In this document: piece by piece, positions 46,371-53,949 of the stretch
Numbering within the stretch: position 1 is the first letter of the stretch
Layout of the letters: each line of letters begins with the position of its first letter
Assembly: GCA_029879725.1 (NCBI GenBank)
Contig: JAOUPR010000012.1
Coordinates: 1-57,188, forward strand
Origin: Gemmatimonadota bacterium
GTDB lineage: Bacteria; Gemmatimonadota; Gemmatimonadetes; Longimicrobiales; Gaopeijiaceae
Reading direction: 5' to 3'
Length of the DNA: 57,188 nt
The notes under the pieces: generated by a model
What the model saw: only the letters and a program-made list of their open reading frames with translations
Told to the model about the DNA's origin: nothing
The model's database searches: none
Translations under genes and position numbers: made by a program

Positions 46371-46812
46371 CGGGATGCGATTCGTGTGGTGATTGGTCGT
46401 GGCGCGACCGACGGATCTCCGCGAGCGTGGACCTCGCGTGCGTCCGGTGCTGCTCCGCCTGCTCCCCGGAGGGCGGACGGGCGAGGAACGCCTCGAGATG
46501 CTCCGCGGCCTCGTTCTGGTTCCCCGACCGGAGAAGGATGAACGCGAGGCCGTAGTGCGCCCCCGCCGCGCTGGGGTCCTTCTGGAGAACGTGGCGATAC
46601 GTCTTCGCGGCCTCGTCCGTCATGCCGATGCGCGTGTAGCAGATGGCGATCTGCTGGAGGACCACCGGATCACCGGGGGCCTCTTTGAGCGCGAGCCGGA
46701 ACGACGTGAGAGCTTCGTGGAACTTGCCCGACGTGAGGAGCGCGAGCCCCTCGTCGTAGTAGTCCACTCGCTCCGGGTCGGAACCGCCGAGAATCTTGTT
46801 CCAGAAGGCCAT
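46357..46812 (-). CDS. Small TPR protein
   Basis: A 151-residue protein with about three TPR units: YYDEGLALLTSGKFHEALTS, VVLQQIAICYTRIGMTDEAA and AHYGLAFILLRSGNQNEAAE. An N-terminal MAFWNKILGG is followed directly by the repeats. The C-terminus is charged. It overlaps the OsmC gene by 14 bases on the same strand. Partner unknown. Confidence 0.8.
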   Translation of the reverse strand: MAFWNKILGGSDPERVDYYDEGLALLTSGKFHEALTSFRLALKEAPGDPVVLQQIAICYTRIGMTDEAAKTYRHVLQKDPSAAGAHYGLAFILLRSGNQNEAAEHLEAFLARPPSGEQAEQHRTHARSTLAEIRRSRHDQSPHESHPDELF

Positions 46813-46926
46813 GGACGGGACACATCAAGAGAACCGAGGTACGACTCATCCCCAGGGAATTCCAGTCCCGTGGGGTGGCCGGAAGGTAGAAGCACGCGGC
46901 GCTGTTACGCAACGGGCCACGCGGGC

Positions 46927-47556
46927 TCAACCTCTTGCCGCGACGATGGTTCCGGCATCCCGGGCGAGAACCGACATCCGCGCCGCCTCAAGAACGACTT
47001 CCGCCCCCGCCGGCGGATCCACGACCACGACGCGCCCCGCGCGGGCCGCCACCCTCGCCGCCTCCCCGATCCACGCCCCTCCCATCCCTCCGTCCACCAC
47101 CACTCCCCGGAACGTTCCGTCGAAGAAGGGAAGCCCCGGCCGCGACACCACCCGGGTCACTCGGGGCGCCGGAGGCCACACGGCCATCGCTCCGTCCGCC
47201 GCCACCACCTCGACCCCAGGAACCACCCGGGCGACGCCCTCCGCCGCGGCGGCCGGCGCGCCGACGAGGAGCAACGTCCCGGGGCCCTCCGCGACTCCCA
47301 TGAGCGCCGCGAGACGGTACGCCTCCTCCTCCTCCACGGGCCGGGGCGCTCCGGCGCGCCCGCTCACCTGGCCTCCACGCGGCGGGGTGCGGAGATCCGC
47401 GAAGGAGTCCACGATCGGGAAGGTGTCCCTGCAGTTGGGGCACCCGAGGCTTCCACGTACGACCCGGCGGTCGTGCATTTCCTCGGAGAGAAGGACGAGG
47501 CCGAACGACGGTCCGCACCGGGGGCACGCCAGCCGATCCGTGAGAAGGAGGTGCAC
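46927..47556 (-). CDS. Trm112-like zinc-ribbon protein with degenerate methyltransferase-like domain
   Basis: A 209-residue protein. The N-terminus LACPRCGPSFGLVLL and GSLGCPNCRDTFPIVDSFAD form a four-cysteine zinc ribbon as in Trm112/YcaR-type domains. The rest (about 85-200) resembles a Rossmann fold, without a clear SAM-binding loop, ending in ARAGRVVVVDPPAG. The GTG at 47556 is inferred; the longer frame overlaps the QueD-like gene. Possibly an accessory methyltransferase subunit; function unknown. Confidence 0.55.
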   Translation of the reverse strand: MHLLLTDRLACPRCGPSFGLVLLSEEMHDRRVVRGSLGCPNCRDTFPIVDSFADLRTPPRGGQVSGRAGAPRPVEEEEAYRLAALMGVAEGPGTLLLVGAPAAAAEGVARVVPGVEVVAADGAMAVWPPAPRVTRVVSRPGLPFFDGTFRGVVVDGGMGGAWIGEAARVAARAGRVVVVDPPAGAEVVLEAARMSVLARDAGTIVAARG

Positions 47557-47569
47557 GGACCCCCGAACC

Positions 47570-47995
47570 TCAGACCGAAGGTCCCGGAGGAGCCGGAAGC
47601 GGAGCGCCCACGGGGCCGTACTGCGCCCACTGCGACGGCGTCTCCCAGACCCGTGCGTAGAGTAGCCCCTCGGCGAGCTCGGCCGGGAGACGCTCCCGAA
47701 GGGCATGGAAGAAGTACCGGGCCTGGTTCTCGGCGCTCGTCTCCACGCCCTCGAACTGGGGGAGCTCGTTGAGGAGCCGGTGATCCAACTCGTCGGCGAG
47801 GACGCGCAGCTCCCGCTTGAGATCCACGAAGTCGAAGGCGATCCCCGACTCGTTCAACTCGGTGGTCTGCACGGCCACCTCGACCACGTAGCGATGGCCG
47901 TGCAGCCGTTCGCACTTTCCTTTGTACTTCTCCAGGAAGTGGGCGGAATCGTAGTGCGCCTGCACGCTCACCGTGTATGCGTAGGTCTCGCTCAT
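47570..47995 (-). CDS. 6-pyruvoyl tetrahydropterin synthase/QueD family protein
   Basis: A 141-residue PTPS/QueD-fold enzyme: zinc ligands in AHYDSAHFLEKY and LHGHRYVVEVAV, and the catalytic Cys in GKCERLHGHRY, which matches the QueD style CxRLHGH. Further motifs are FDFVDLKRELR and ELDHRLLNELPQFE. It would act on 7,8-dihydroneopterin triphosphate. This is one of two PTPS-fold paralogs here; it lies four bases after the SDR stop in the pterin operon. Confidence 0.85.
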   Translation of the reverse strand: MSETYAYTVSVQAHYDSAHFLEKYKGKCERLHGHRYVVEVAVQTTELNESGIAFDFVDLKRELRVLADELDHRLLNELPQFEGVETSAENQARYFFHALRERLPAELAEGLLYARVWETPSQWAQYGPVGAPLPAPPGPSV

Positions 47996-47999
47996 CGCC

Positions 48000-48713
48000 T
48001 CAGGAATGCTCGATCTGCAGGAGGGGGATCCTCACCCTCGGTGGAAGTGATGCCACATAGAGTACCGCATCCGCCACGTCCCGAGGAAGGAGCATCGCCT
48101 CCCGCGCAGGAAGCGACGGGTCGTGATCGGGATCCAGGGGATCCCAGATCGACGTATCGGTGGCCGCGGGCTCCAGGAGCGTGGCGCGAACGCCCGTCCC
48201 CCTCAACTCCTCCAGGAGGACCTCATGGTACCCCCGGACCCCGAATTTCGAAGCGGAGTAGGCGCCGTTTCCCGGAAACGCCCGCCGTCCCGCCACGGAC
48301 CCGACGTTGACGATGGTGCCCATCCCCCGCTCCAGCATGGCGGGGAGAAGGGCCCGGACCACGAGGAAGGTGCCCCGGAGGTTCACCGAAACGTTGAGAT
48401 CGAACTGGCGGACGGACTCGCTCCGACACGGCTCGATCCCGAACACGCCCGCGGCATTGACCACGATGTGGGGGGGAGCGCCGAGGTGCTCGACCAGATC
48501 GTCCAACGCCGTCCAGAGAGACGCGTCGTCGGTGACGTCCGCCGGCACGGCCACCCCCCCGAGACGCGCCGCGTCGGCCTCGACCACGTCCTGCGAACGC
48601 GCCAGCAGCGCCACCTTCGCCCCGGCGTCGGACAGCGCCTCCGCCACGGCCGCCCCGATCCCCCGGCTGGCACCGGTCACCAGAGCCGTCTGTCCGCGAA
48701 GCGGCTGCTCCAT
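48000..48713 (-). CDS. SDR oxidoreductase in the pterin operon (sepiapterin-reductase-like candidate)
   Basis: A 237-residue SDR: ALVTGASRGIGAAV, VNAAGVFGIEP, a Ser/Tyr/Lys triad (NVGSVAGRRAFPGNGAYSASK) and the trailing TDTSIWDPLDPDH. ATG at 48713 follows ACGGAG; GTG at 48725, overlapping the folE stop, is the alternative. Its position between folE and a PTPS-fold gene suggests it reduces a pterin (sepiapterin or 6-pyruvoyl-tetrahydropterin), but 3-oxoacyl reductases look the same in sequence motifs. Confidence 0.85.
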   Translation of the reverse strand: MEQPLRGQTALVTGASRGIGAAVAEALSDAGAKVALLARSQDVVEADAARLGGVAVPADVTDDASLWTALDDLVEHLGAPPHIVVNAAGVFGIEPCRSESVRQFDLNVSVNLRGTFLVVRALLPAMLERGMGTIVNVGSVAGRRAFPGNGAYSASKFGVRGYHEVLLEELRGTGVRATLLEPAATDTSIWDPLDPDHDPSLPAREAMLLPRDVADAVLYVASLPPRVRIPLLQIEHS

Positions 48714-48721
48714 GGGCTCCG

Positions 48722-49339
48722 TCACCCGAGGGGCTCGTGCACGCTGGTGGTGAGGCGGAGGAACTCGTCCCTGGTCCGCTGGTCCTCCAGGAAGCTCCCT
48801 CGCATGGCCGACGTGATGGTCTTGGAGTTCTGCTTCTGGACCCCCCGCATCATCATGCAGAGATGATAGGCCTCCACCACCACGGCGACGCCCAGGGGCT
48901 GCATGGTGTCCCAGATCGCCTGGGCGATCTGCTCGGTCAGCCGCTCCTGGACCTGGAAGCGGCGGGCGTACACCTCCACCAGACGGGCCGCCTTCGAGAG
49001 CCCCATGATCTGTCCGTTGGGGATGTACGCGACGTGTGCCTTCCCGAAGAACGGTAGAAGGTGGTGCTCGCAGAGCGAGTAGAGTTCGATGTCCTTGACC
49101 ATCACCATGTTGCGATGGGATTCCTGGAACAGCGCGCCACCGACGGCGTCGTCCGGCGTCATGGCGTACCCGTGGGTGAGAAAGGCCATGGAGTCCTTCA
49201 CCCGCGTCGGCGTGTCCAGCATCCCTTCCCGCCCCGGATCATCCCCGCAACGCCGGATCATCTCCGCCACCAGCGCTTCGAAGGGTACTTCGCCGAGGTC
49301 CGGTGCGCCCGGACCATCCATGCCGCCGGCGTCACTCAT
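48722..49339 (-). CDS. folE: GTP cyclohydrolase I
   Basis: A 205-residue GTP cyclohydrolase IA. Zinc motif [34 protein letters not shown] and the later zinc-binding [17 protein letters not shown] all match FolE. It converts GTP to 7,8-dihydroneopterin triphosphate, the substrate of both PTPS-fold neighbours. ATG at 49339 overlaps the upstream PTPS stop (ATGA). Confidence 0.96.
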   Translation of the reverse strand: MSDAGGMDGPGAPDLGEVPFEALVAEMIRRCGDDPGREGMLDTPTRVKDSMAFLTHGYAMTPDDAVGGALFQESHRNMVMVKDIELYSLCEHHLLPFFGKAHVAYIPNGQIMGLSKAARLVEVYARRFQVQERLTEQIAQAIWDTMQPLGVAVVVEAYHLCMMMRGVQKQNSKTITSAMRGSFLEDQRTRDEFLRLTTSVHEPLG

Positions 49340-49761
49340 GCGTCCTTCTCTCCTGTGTATTCCACACTGTTACGAGGGGTCTCGTGGAGCACCATGCGGG
49401 ACAGTCTCACACCCTGGGGAAGGGAGTCCTCCATGCGGTTCCAGATCGCGACCACCAGATTCTCCGTGGTCGGCACGACTCCACTCAACCACGGCACCTC
49501 CAGATTGAGGTTGCGGTGGTCCACCTCCCGCAGCACGCGCTCCTCGAGAAGCTCCCGGAGTTCCTTGAGATCCAACACGAAACCCGTCTCGGGGTGGACG
49601 GGACCCTCCACCGTGACCTCCAACTCGTAGTTGTGCCCGTGCCAGTGGGGGTTGGAGCAATCTCCGAACACGTCCCTGTTGCGCTCGTCGCTCCAGTCCG
49701 GATGGAAGAGCCGGTGTGCCGCGGAAAAATGTACTCGGCGTGTGGCACGCACGATGGGCAT
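49336..49761 (-). CDS. 6-pyruvoyl tetrahydropterin synthase (PTPS-type)
   Basis: A 141-residue PTPS. Zinc ligands come from [13 protein letters not shown] and [13 protein letters not shown]; the catalytic Cys is in [14 protein letters not shown], which is the true PTPS type (CxNPxxHGHNY) as in animal enzymes rather than the QueD type. It would make 6-pyruvoyl-tetrahydropterin from dihydroneopterin triphosphate. GGGAGG stands before ATG 49761. It is the first gene of the pterin operon and is followed directly by folE. Confidence 0.87.
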   Translation of the reverse strand: MPIVRATRRVHFSAAHRLFHPDWSDERNRDVFGDCSNPHWHGHNYELEVTVEGPVHPETGFVLDLKELRELLEERVLREVDHRNLNLEVPWLSGVVPTTENLVVAIWNRMEDSLPQGVRLSRMVLHETPRNSVEYTGEKDA

Positions 49762-49838
49762 GGGACCTCCCGGACGGATCGCCGGATCGGATGGGGGGAT
49801 CGTGACCCAGGGCTACCCCACCGAACGCCTTCGGATCC

Positions 49839-50034
49839 GACGTAAAAGAAGGGCCGGCGTCGGTGACGACGCCGGCCCCGTAGCGTGCCGGAGGGGGTTT
49901 ATTGAAGCCCGGGCTCAATCAATGGAAACCTCCCCAGGTACATCCGCTTTCCCCTCTGCCGGGGCCTAGCGTCCGACCCGGGAGTAAGTCCCGGCTTCAG
50001 GAGTGTTGGCTCAATAAATGGTTCCTCCGGCACG
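49839..50034 (-). ncRNA. Candidate structured non-coding RNA, about 190 bases
   Basis: No convincing gene covers 49762-50157. The minus strand there shows a promoter (50041-50070), then a region whose two ends pair: closing stem GTGCCGGAGG (50033-50024) with CCTCCGGCAC (49894-49885), then TTTATTGAGCC (50018-50008) with GGCTTCAATAAA (49909-49898), with a bulge. Inside are further hairpins such as CCGGGA-CTTAC-TCCCGG. A terminator follows at 49851-49878. Transcription from the promoter would begin exactly at the closing stem. Size, closing stem and an alternative 3' hairpin recall 6S RNA, but I cannot confirm the family. 49762-49838 holds only the pterin operon leader. Confidence 0.55.
49841..49878 (-). 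terminator. Rho-independent terminator of the candidate ncRNA
   Basis: A 12-base-pair stem GGGCCGGCGTCG/CGACGCCGGCCC (49851-49878) with a four-base loop, followed on the minus strand by TTCTTTTACG. No protein gene runs into it from the right, which implies that a short RNA is made upstream of it. It stands before the pterin operon. Confidence 0.75.
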
Positions 50035-50040
50035 TGATCC

Positions 50041-50070
50041 AATATAGGGGTTGCCCACGCGGCCCACCAA
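50041..50070 (-). promoter_or_regulatory. Sigma-70 type promoter for the candidate ncRNA
   Basis: Minus strand: -35 TTGGTG (50070-50065), an 18-base spacer, -10 TATATT (50046-50041). The predicted start, about 50034, is at the first base pair of the RNA closing stem. A 7-base inverted repeat GGGTTGC/GCAACCC (50081-50048) surrounds the -35 and could be an operator. Confidence 0.5.
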
Positions 50071-50120
50071 CTGCGCAACCCGAACCCGGCGTTGGTGTAG
50101 GAGTTTCGTCCCTCTGCTCG

Positions 50121-50150
50121 TTGACAGGAGCGCGGTAGCGCGCATAGCCT
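50121..50150 (+). promoter_or_regulatory. Promoter of the zinc-type uptake locus, probable leaderless transcript
   Basis: TTGACA (50121-50126), an 18-base spacer holding the near-palindrome GCGCGGTAGCGCGC, and TAGCCT (50145-50150). The start codon of the first gene is at 50158, only seven bases after the -10, so the message would be leaderless. The palindrome in the spacer is a possible operator site. Confidence 0.45.
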
Positions 50151-50157
50151 TGAAGCC

Positions 50158-50493
50158 ATGCTTCCAAGATGGAGGACAGCGGCGCGTCGGGTGATCTCCG
50201 CCTGGCTCCCGGTGCTGATGGTGGCCATCGGCGCCGCGCCTCCGTATATGGACCGCTCCGAGATCCATCCGGAGACCGCCGTCGAGCGGGAGCACGACCC
50301 CGCTCGGTGTCCCCCCCGCCACGACCACACGGTCTGCACGCAGGTCGCAGGAACTTCGGCATTCCCTGCGCCCGCTCACTCGCCGGGACTCCCCCTCCCC
50401 GAGTTTCCCGACGCACGACCCGAAACCCGCGCGGCACACACGGCCGGAGTCCGCCTCCTCGGGCCCCCAACCCGGGCGCCGCCCGCACTCTGA
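50158..50493 (+). CDS. Small secreted protein with Cys-His cluster, unknown
   Basis: A 111-residue protein with an N-terminal signal (ISAWLPVLMVAIGAAPPY) and, in the mature part, a compact cluster CPPRHDHTVCTQV of two Cys and two His that could bind a metal ion. The C-terminal third is Pro-rich and probably unstructured. ATG 50158 sits right after the promoter with no Shine-Dalgarno. It precedes a porin and zinc-type transporter genes, which supports a metal link. I do not recognise the family. Confidence 0.55.
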   Translation: MLPRWRTAARRVISAWLPVLMVAIGAAPPYMDRSEIHPETAVEREHDPARCPPRHDHTVCTQVAGTSAFPAPAHSPGLPLPEFPDARPETRAAHTAGVRLLGPPTRAPPAL

Positions 50494-50605
50494 CGAGCAC
50501 CCTCCTGACCCGAATGGGCAGGCCAATCCTCTTCACGGCGTAGTCGACCACGAGGTCGCACGTCGTGCGTTTTCGTGAATGTCAGAGTACCGAGGTGAAA
50601 TCAAG

Positions 50606-51979
50606 ATGCGTATCCTCTTCCGATCCCGGGGCATCCTTCCGGGCATGTTCCTCCTCTCCGCCCTGCTGACGGCGACGCCCGCTGGGTTGAGCGGGCAGCA
50701 GTCGCAGGCCGGGGACTCCATCCGGGTCGAAGTCGCGCGACTGGCCGCCCTCGTGGACAGTCTGCGCCGCAGCATCGCGGAGATGCAGGACGCGGCGCAG
50801 AGGGAGGCCGCCCAGAGCGAGCTCGAGCGTATCCGCGCCGCGGCCCAGGCCGCCACGCAGGCCGCCGCCCCCACCGCCCAGCAGCCCGCGGGGAGCCAGG
50901 AGTTCGTGGGGCGTCAGCGATCGCTTCAGGCGCTGAACCCCGAGATCAGCGTCAACGCCGACATCTTCGCGCACGTCCGACCGGATGAGCCCCGTGAGGA
51001 GAACTTCTTCGCCCGGGAGTTCGAGATCTCGATCCAATCCAACCTGGACCCGTACTCCCGCGCCAAGGTCTTCATCGCCCACCATGTGGAAGGCGGAGAC
51101 ATCTCCCCGTTCGAAGACCCCACCGCCGGTGCGGACCCGGCGGAGGAGGAGGGGCACGGGGGGGAAGTCGCGGTGGAGGAAGGATACGTGGAGTGGGTGA
51201 GTCTGCCGGGGGGCGTCGGCGTCAAGCTCGGCCGCTTCTATCAGCAGTTCGGACAGATCAACCGCTGGCACGCCCACGCCCTCCCCTTCCAGACCCGTCC
51301 CCTCCCCCATCTGGTGTTCATGGGCGAGGAGGGGCTGGCCCAGACCGGAGCGGCCTTCCGTTGGCTCCTTCCCACGGGGACGGGGAGCGGCACGTACGAA
51401 GCCTCCTTCGAGGTGACCCGGAGTGAGAGCCATACCCTCTTCGGGGAGTCGGGAAGGCCGTCGTTGCTGGGGCACCTCAACGCCTTCTGGCAACTCTCCC
51501 CCTCCACCGATCTCGACCTCGGGGTGAGTTGGTTGAACGGAAGCTACGAGGACGAGGCGAACTTCTTCGACCGGAACCTCTTCGGTGCCGAATTCTCCTT
51601 CACCTGGCGGCCCGCGGAGCGGGCCCGCTACAGGGGCGTGAACATCCGCGGGGGAGCCCTGGTGCTGGACGGCCTGGTTCCCTCCGACTCCCCTCCCCCT
51701 GCCGGCGCCGTGGACCGTGCACTGGGGTTCTGGTCCACCGCCGAAATCCGGCTGGGCCAGAGACTCCTGGCTGGAGCCCGGTACGACCGGGTGGAGAACC
51801 CCGCCCAACCCGACGAGACGGCATGGCTGGTCTCCCCCACGTTGACGTGGTGGCAGAGCGAGTTCGTCCGGCTCCGGGCGGAGTACGACCTTCTGGGCCA
51901 GATGGAGAACTCCAGGAACGGGAGATTCTTCTTCCAGGTGACGTTCGCCATGGGCCCCCACAAGCACGAGAGCTACTGA
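50606..51979 (+). CDS. Outer-membrane porin associated with metal uptake
   Basis: A 457-residue protein: signal peptide to about residue 32, a coiled-coil segment (ARLAALVDSLRRSIAEMQDA) at about 45-85, then alternating beta-strand sequence ending in aromatic FFFQVTFAMG, typical of an outer-membrane barrel. A short Asp/Glu/His-rich loop (PAEEEGHGGEVAVEEG) may bind metal. ATG at 50606 has GAGGTGAA upstream. The ZnuA-like gene begins 10 bases after its stop, so it is likely the outer-membrane channel for the same substrate. Confidence 0.78.
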   Translation: MRILFRSRGILPGMFLLSALLTATPAGLSGQQSQAGDSIRVEVARLAALVDSLRRSIAEMQDAAQREAAQSELERIRAAAQAATQAAAPTAQQPAGSQEFVGRQRSLQALNPEISVNADIFAHVRPDEPREENFFAREFEISIQSNLDPYSRAKVFIAHHVEGGDISPFEDPTAGADPAEEEGHGGEVAVEEGYVEWVSLPGGVGVKLGRFYQQFGQINRWHAHALPFQTRPLPHLVFMGEEGLAQTGAAFRWLLPTGTGSGTYEASFEVTRSESHTLFGESGRPSLLGHLNAFWQLSPSTDLDLGVSWLNGSYEDEANFFDRNLFGAEFSFTWRPAERARYRGVNIRGGALVLDGLVPSDSPPPAGAVDRALGFWSTAEIRLGQRLLAGARYDRVENPAQPDETAWLVSPTLTWWQSEFVRLRAEYDLLGQMENSRNGRFFFQVTFAMGPHKHESY

Positions 51980-51989
51980 GGAGAAGACC

Positions 51990-53078
51990 ATGACCCAATT
52001 GACCCATCTCGTGCTCGCGGCGGTGGTGGCCGGCACACCGATCACCAACGCTCCCGCCCACTCTCCCGAGCCTGTTCCGCCTCCCCCGTCCGTGCGCACC
52101 ATGGCACCGGTGAAGGTGGTGGCCACGCTCCCCATCTATGCGTCCATCGCCCAGGAGATCGGTGGCGCCGAAGTCGAGGCCACCTGGGTGGCCGATCCCA
52201 ACGAGGATTCCCACTTCGTGCGTCCCAAGCCGAGCTACGCTCTGCAGCTCCGGAACGCCGACCTGTTCATCACGACCGGCCTGGACCTGGAGATGTGGGT
52301 CCCGGCGCTCCTGGACAAAGCGGGCAACCGCGACGTCCTCGAGGGCGGACGCGGATACGTGACCGCCTATACGGGGGTCACCTTGCTGGACATCCCGGTG
52401 GCCGCGGACCGGAGCGCCGGAGACGTTCACATCTTCGGAAATCCCCACCTTCACACCGACCCCCTGAGGACGCTCCAGGTCGCCCGCAACATCGCCACGG
52501 GGCTCAAGAGGGTGGCTCCCGACCGGAGCGCCCGGTTCGACGCCGGACTGGCCGGCTTCCAGGACCGCGTCCACCGCCGCCTCTTCGGCAACGCCCTGGT
52601 GGACCTCCTGGGTGGTCCCACGCTGGAGCAGATGGCGCTCAACGGAACGCTCTTCAATTTCCTCGACACCCAGGTGATGGAGGGTCGCCCCCTCGCCGAG
52701 TCGCTGGGCGGGTGGTTGGGCGAGGCGAGGCCGCTTCGCGGGCTGAGGATCATCTGCTACCACAAGAACTGGACGTACTTCGAGGACCGCTTCGGCGTCG
52801 AGTGCGCCGACTACGTGGAGGCGAAGCCGGGGATTCCCCCGACGCCGAGACACGTCGCCCACCTCATCGACCTCATGCGAGGCGAGGGGATCGACGTCCT
52901 CCTGGCCGCGAGCTACTTCGACTCCGGCCGGGTGACCACCGTCGCCGAGCGGGGAGAAGCCACGCCCGTCATCGTTCCGATGTACAACGGAGCCCGGCCC
53001 GGCCTCGACGACTACTTTGATCTCGTGGATCTCTGGGTCGGCTCGCTCGTCGCCGCTTCATCCCACTCACTGCACTGA
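51990..53078 (+). CDS. Metal ABC transporter substrate-binding protein (ZnuA/TroA-like)
   Basis: A 362-residue cluster A-I binding protein with a signal sequence. Expected ligands are visible: His75 (PNEDSHFVRPKP), His in the FGNPHLHTDPLR stretch (147-160), His in CYHKNWTYFEDRF and an acidic residue near the C-terminus (AASYFDSGRVT). The His-rich loop of classical ZnuA is missing. It could bind zinc or manganese. AGGAG lies before ATG 51990. It is followed by the permease 22 bases later. Confidence 0.88.
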   Translation: MTQLTHLVLAAVVAGTPITNAPAHSPEPVPPPPSVRTMAPVKVVATLPIYASIAQEIGGAEVEATWVADPNEDSHFVRPKPSYALQLRNADLFITTGLDLEMWVPALLDKAGNRDVLEGGRGYVTAYTGVTLLDIPVAADRSAGDVHIFGNPHLHTDPLRTLQVARNIATGLKRVAPDRSARFDAGLAGFQDRVHRRLFGNALVDLLGGPTLEQMALNGTLFNFLDTQVMEGRPLAESLGGWLGEARPLRGLRIICYHKNWTYFEDRFGVECADYVEAKPGIPPTPRHVAHLIDLMRGEGIDVLLAASYFDSGRVTTVAERGEATPVIVPMYNGARPGLDDYFDLVDLWVGSLVAASSHSLH

Positions 53079-53100
53079 TCCCACCGACCGGAGTCGACCC

Positions 53101-53949
53101 GTGTTCGAACTGCTTCTTCCGCCCTTCGTGGCGTCGATGATCATCCTTCTGACGCACGCGTACTTCGGGCTCCACGTCATCGAGCGGGAGGTCATCTTCG
53201 TGGATCTGGCCCTCGCGCAGATCGCGGCGCTGGGCACCACGGCAGCCTTCCTGATGGGCGCCGAACACGGGTCGACCGCGGCCTATGCCTTCTCCCTGGG
53301 AGCCACGCTCCTGGGAGCCTTGATCTTCAGCTTCACGCGCCTGGAGGACTCCCCGGTCCCCCAGGAAGCCATCATCGGAATCACCTTCGTGGTGGCCTCG
53401 GCGGCGGTGATCCTTCTCGCCAGCTTCTCGTCCGAAGGTACCGAGTTCGTGCGCGAGACGCTCACGGGCTCCCTCATCTGGGTGACGTGGCCCACGGTGG
53501 CGAAGGTGGCCGCGGCGTACGGAGCGATCGCCACGTTCCATTACCTCGCCCGGCGAACCATGCTCGCCATCACCTTCGCCCCCGAACGCGTGAAGCGGAT
53601 CCGGCTCTGGGACTTCGTGTTCTACGCGACGTTCGGGATGATGATCACGTCGTCGGTGCAGGTCGCCGGCGTCCTCATGGTGTTCAGCGTCCTGGTCATC
53701 CCCGCCGTGGTGGCCTTCTTCTACGCACGGCGCTTCCGGTCGGCGCTCTTTCTTGCCTGGGGGACGGGGACCGTCGCCATCGTGGGCGGACTCGCGGTAT
53801 CCTTCGTCTTCGACGTCACCACGGGCCCCGTCCTGGTCTGCTCCTTCGGCGTCATCCTCCTGGTGGCCCTCTTCTTCCGACGGCGCTACGGCATCCGGGT
53901 GACCGATCCATCCGACCGCGGCCTCGTGGTGCAGATGTTCCAGGAGTAG
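53101..53949 (+). CDS. Metal ABC transporter permease (ZnuB-like)
   Basis: A 282-residue ABC-3 family permease with about eight hydrophobic helices. Family motifs are GLHVIEREVIFVDLALAQIA near the start and MMITSSVQVAGVLMVFSVLVIPA near 180. It would transport zinc or manganese with the ZnuA-like protein. GTG at 53101 follows CCGGAG. The cytoplasmic ATPase normally next to it is not present within the window. Confidence 0.9.
   Translation: MFELLLPPFVASMIILLTHAYFGLHVIEREVIFVDLALAQIAALGTTAAFLMGAEHGSTAAYAFSLGATLLGALIFSFTRLEDSPVPQEAIIGITFVVASAAVILLASFSSEGTEFVRETLTGSLIWVTWPTVAKVAAAYGAIATFHYLARRTMLAITFAPERVKRIRLWDFVFYATFGMMITSSVQVAGVLMVFSVLVIPAVVAFFYARRFRSALFLAWGTGTVAIVGGLAVSFVFDVTTGPVLVCSFGVILLVALFFRRRYGIRVTDPSDRGLVVQMFQE

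Noticed and set aside
50048-50081. tRNA-like A-box (minus strand TTGCGCAGTTGGTGG) with a 7-base stem
   Set aside because: The stem closes too early and no anticodon, T arm or acceptor pairing can be drawn; it fits better as promoter/operator sequence of the candidate ncRNA.
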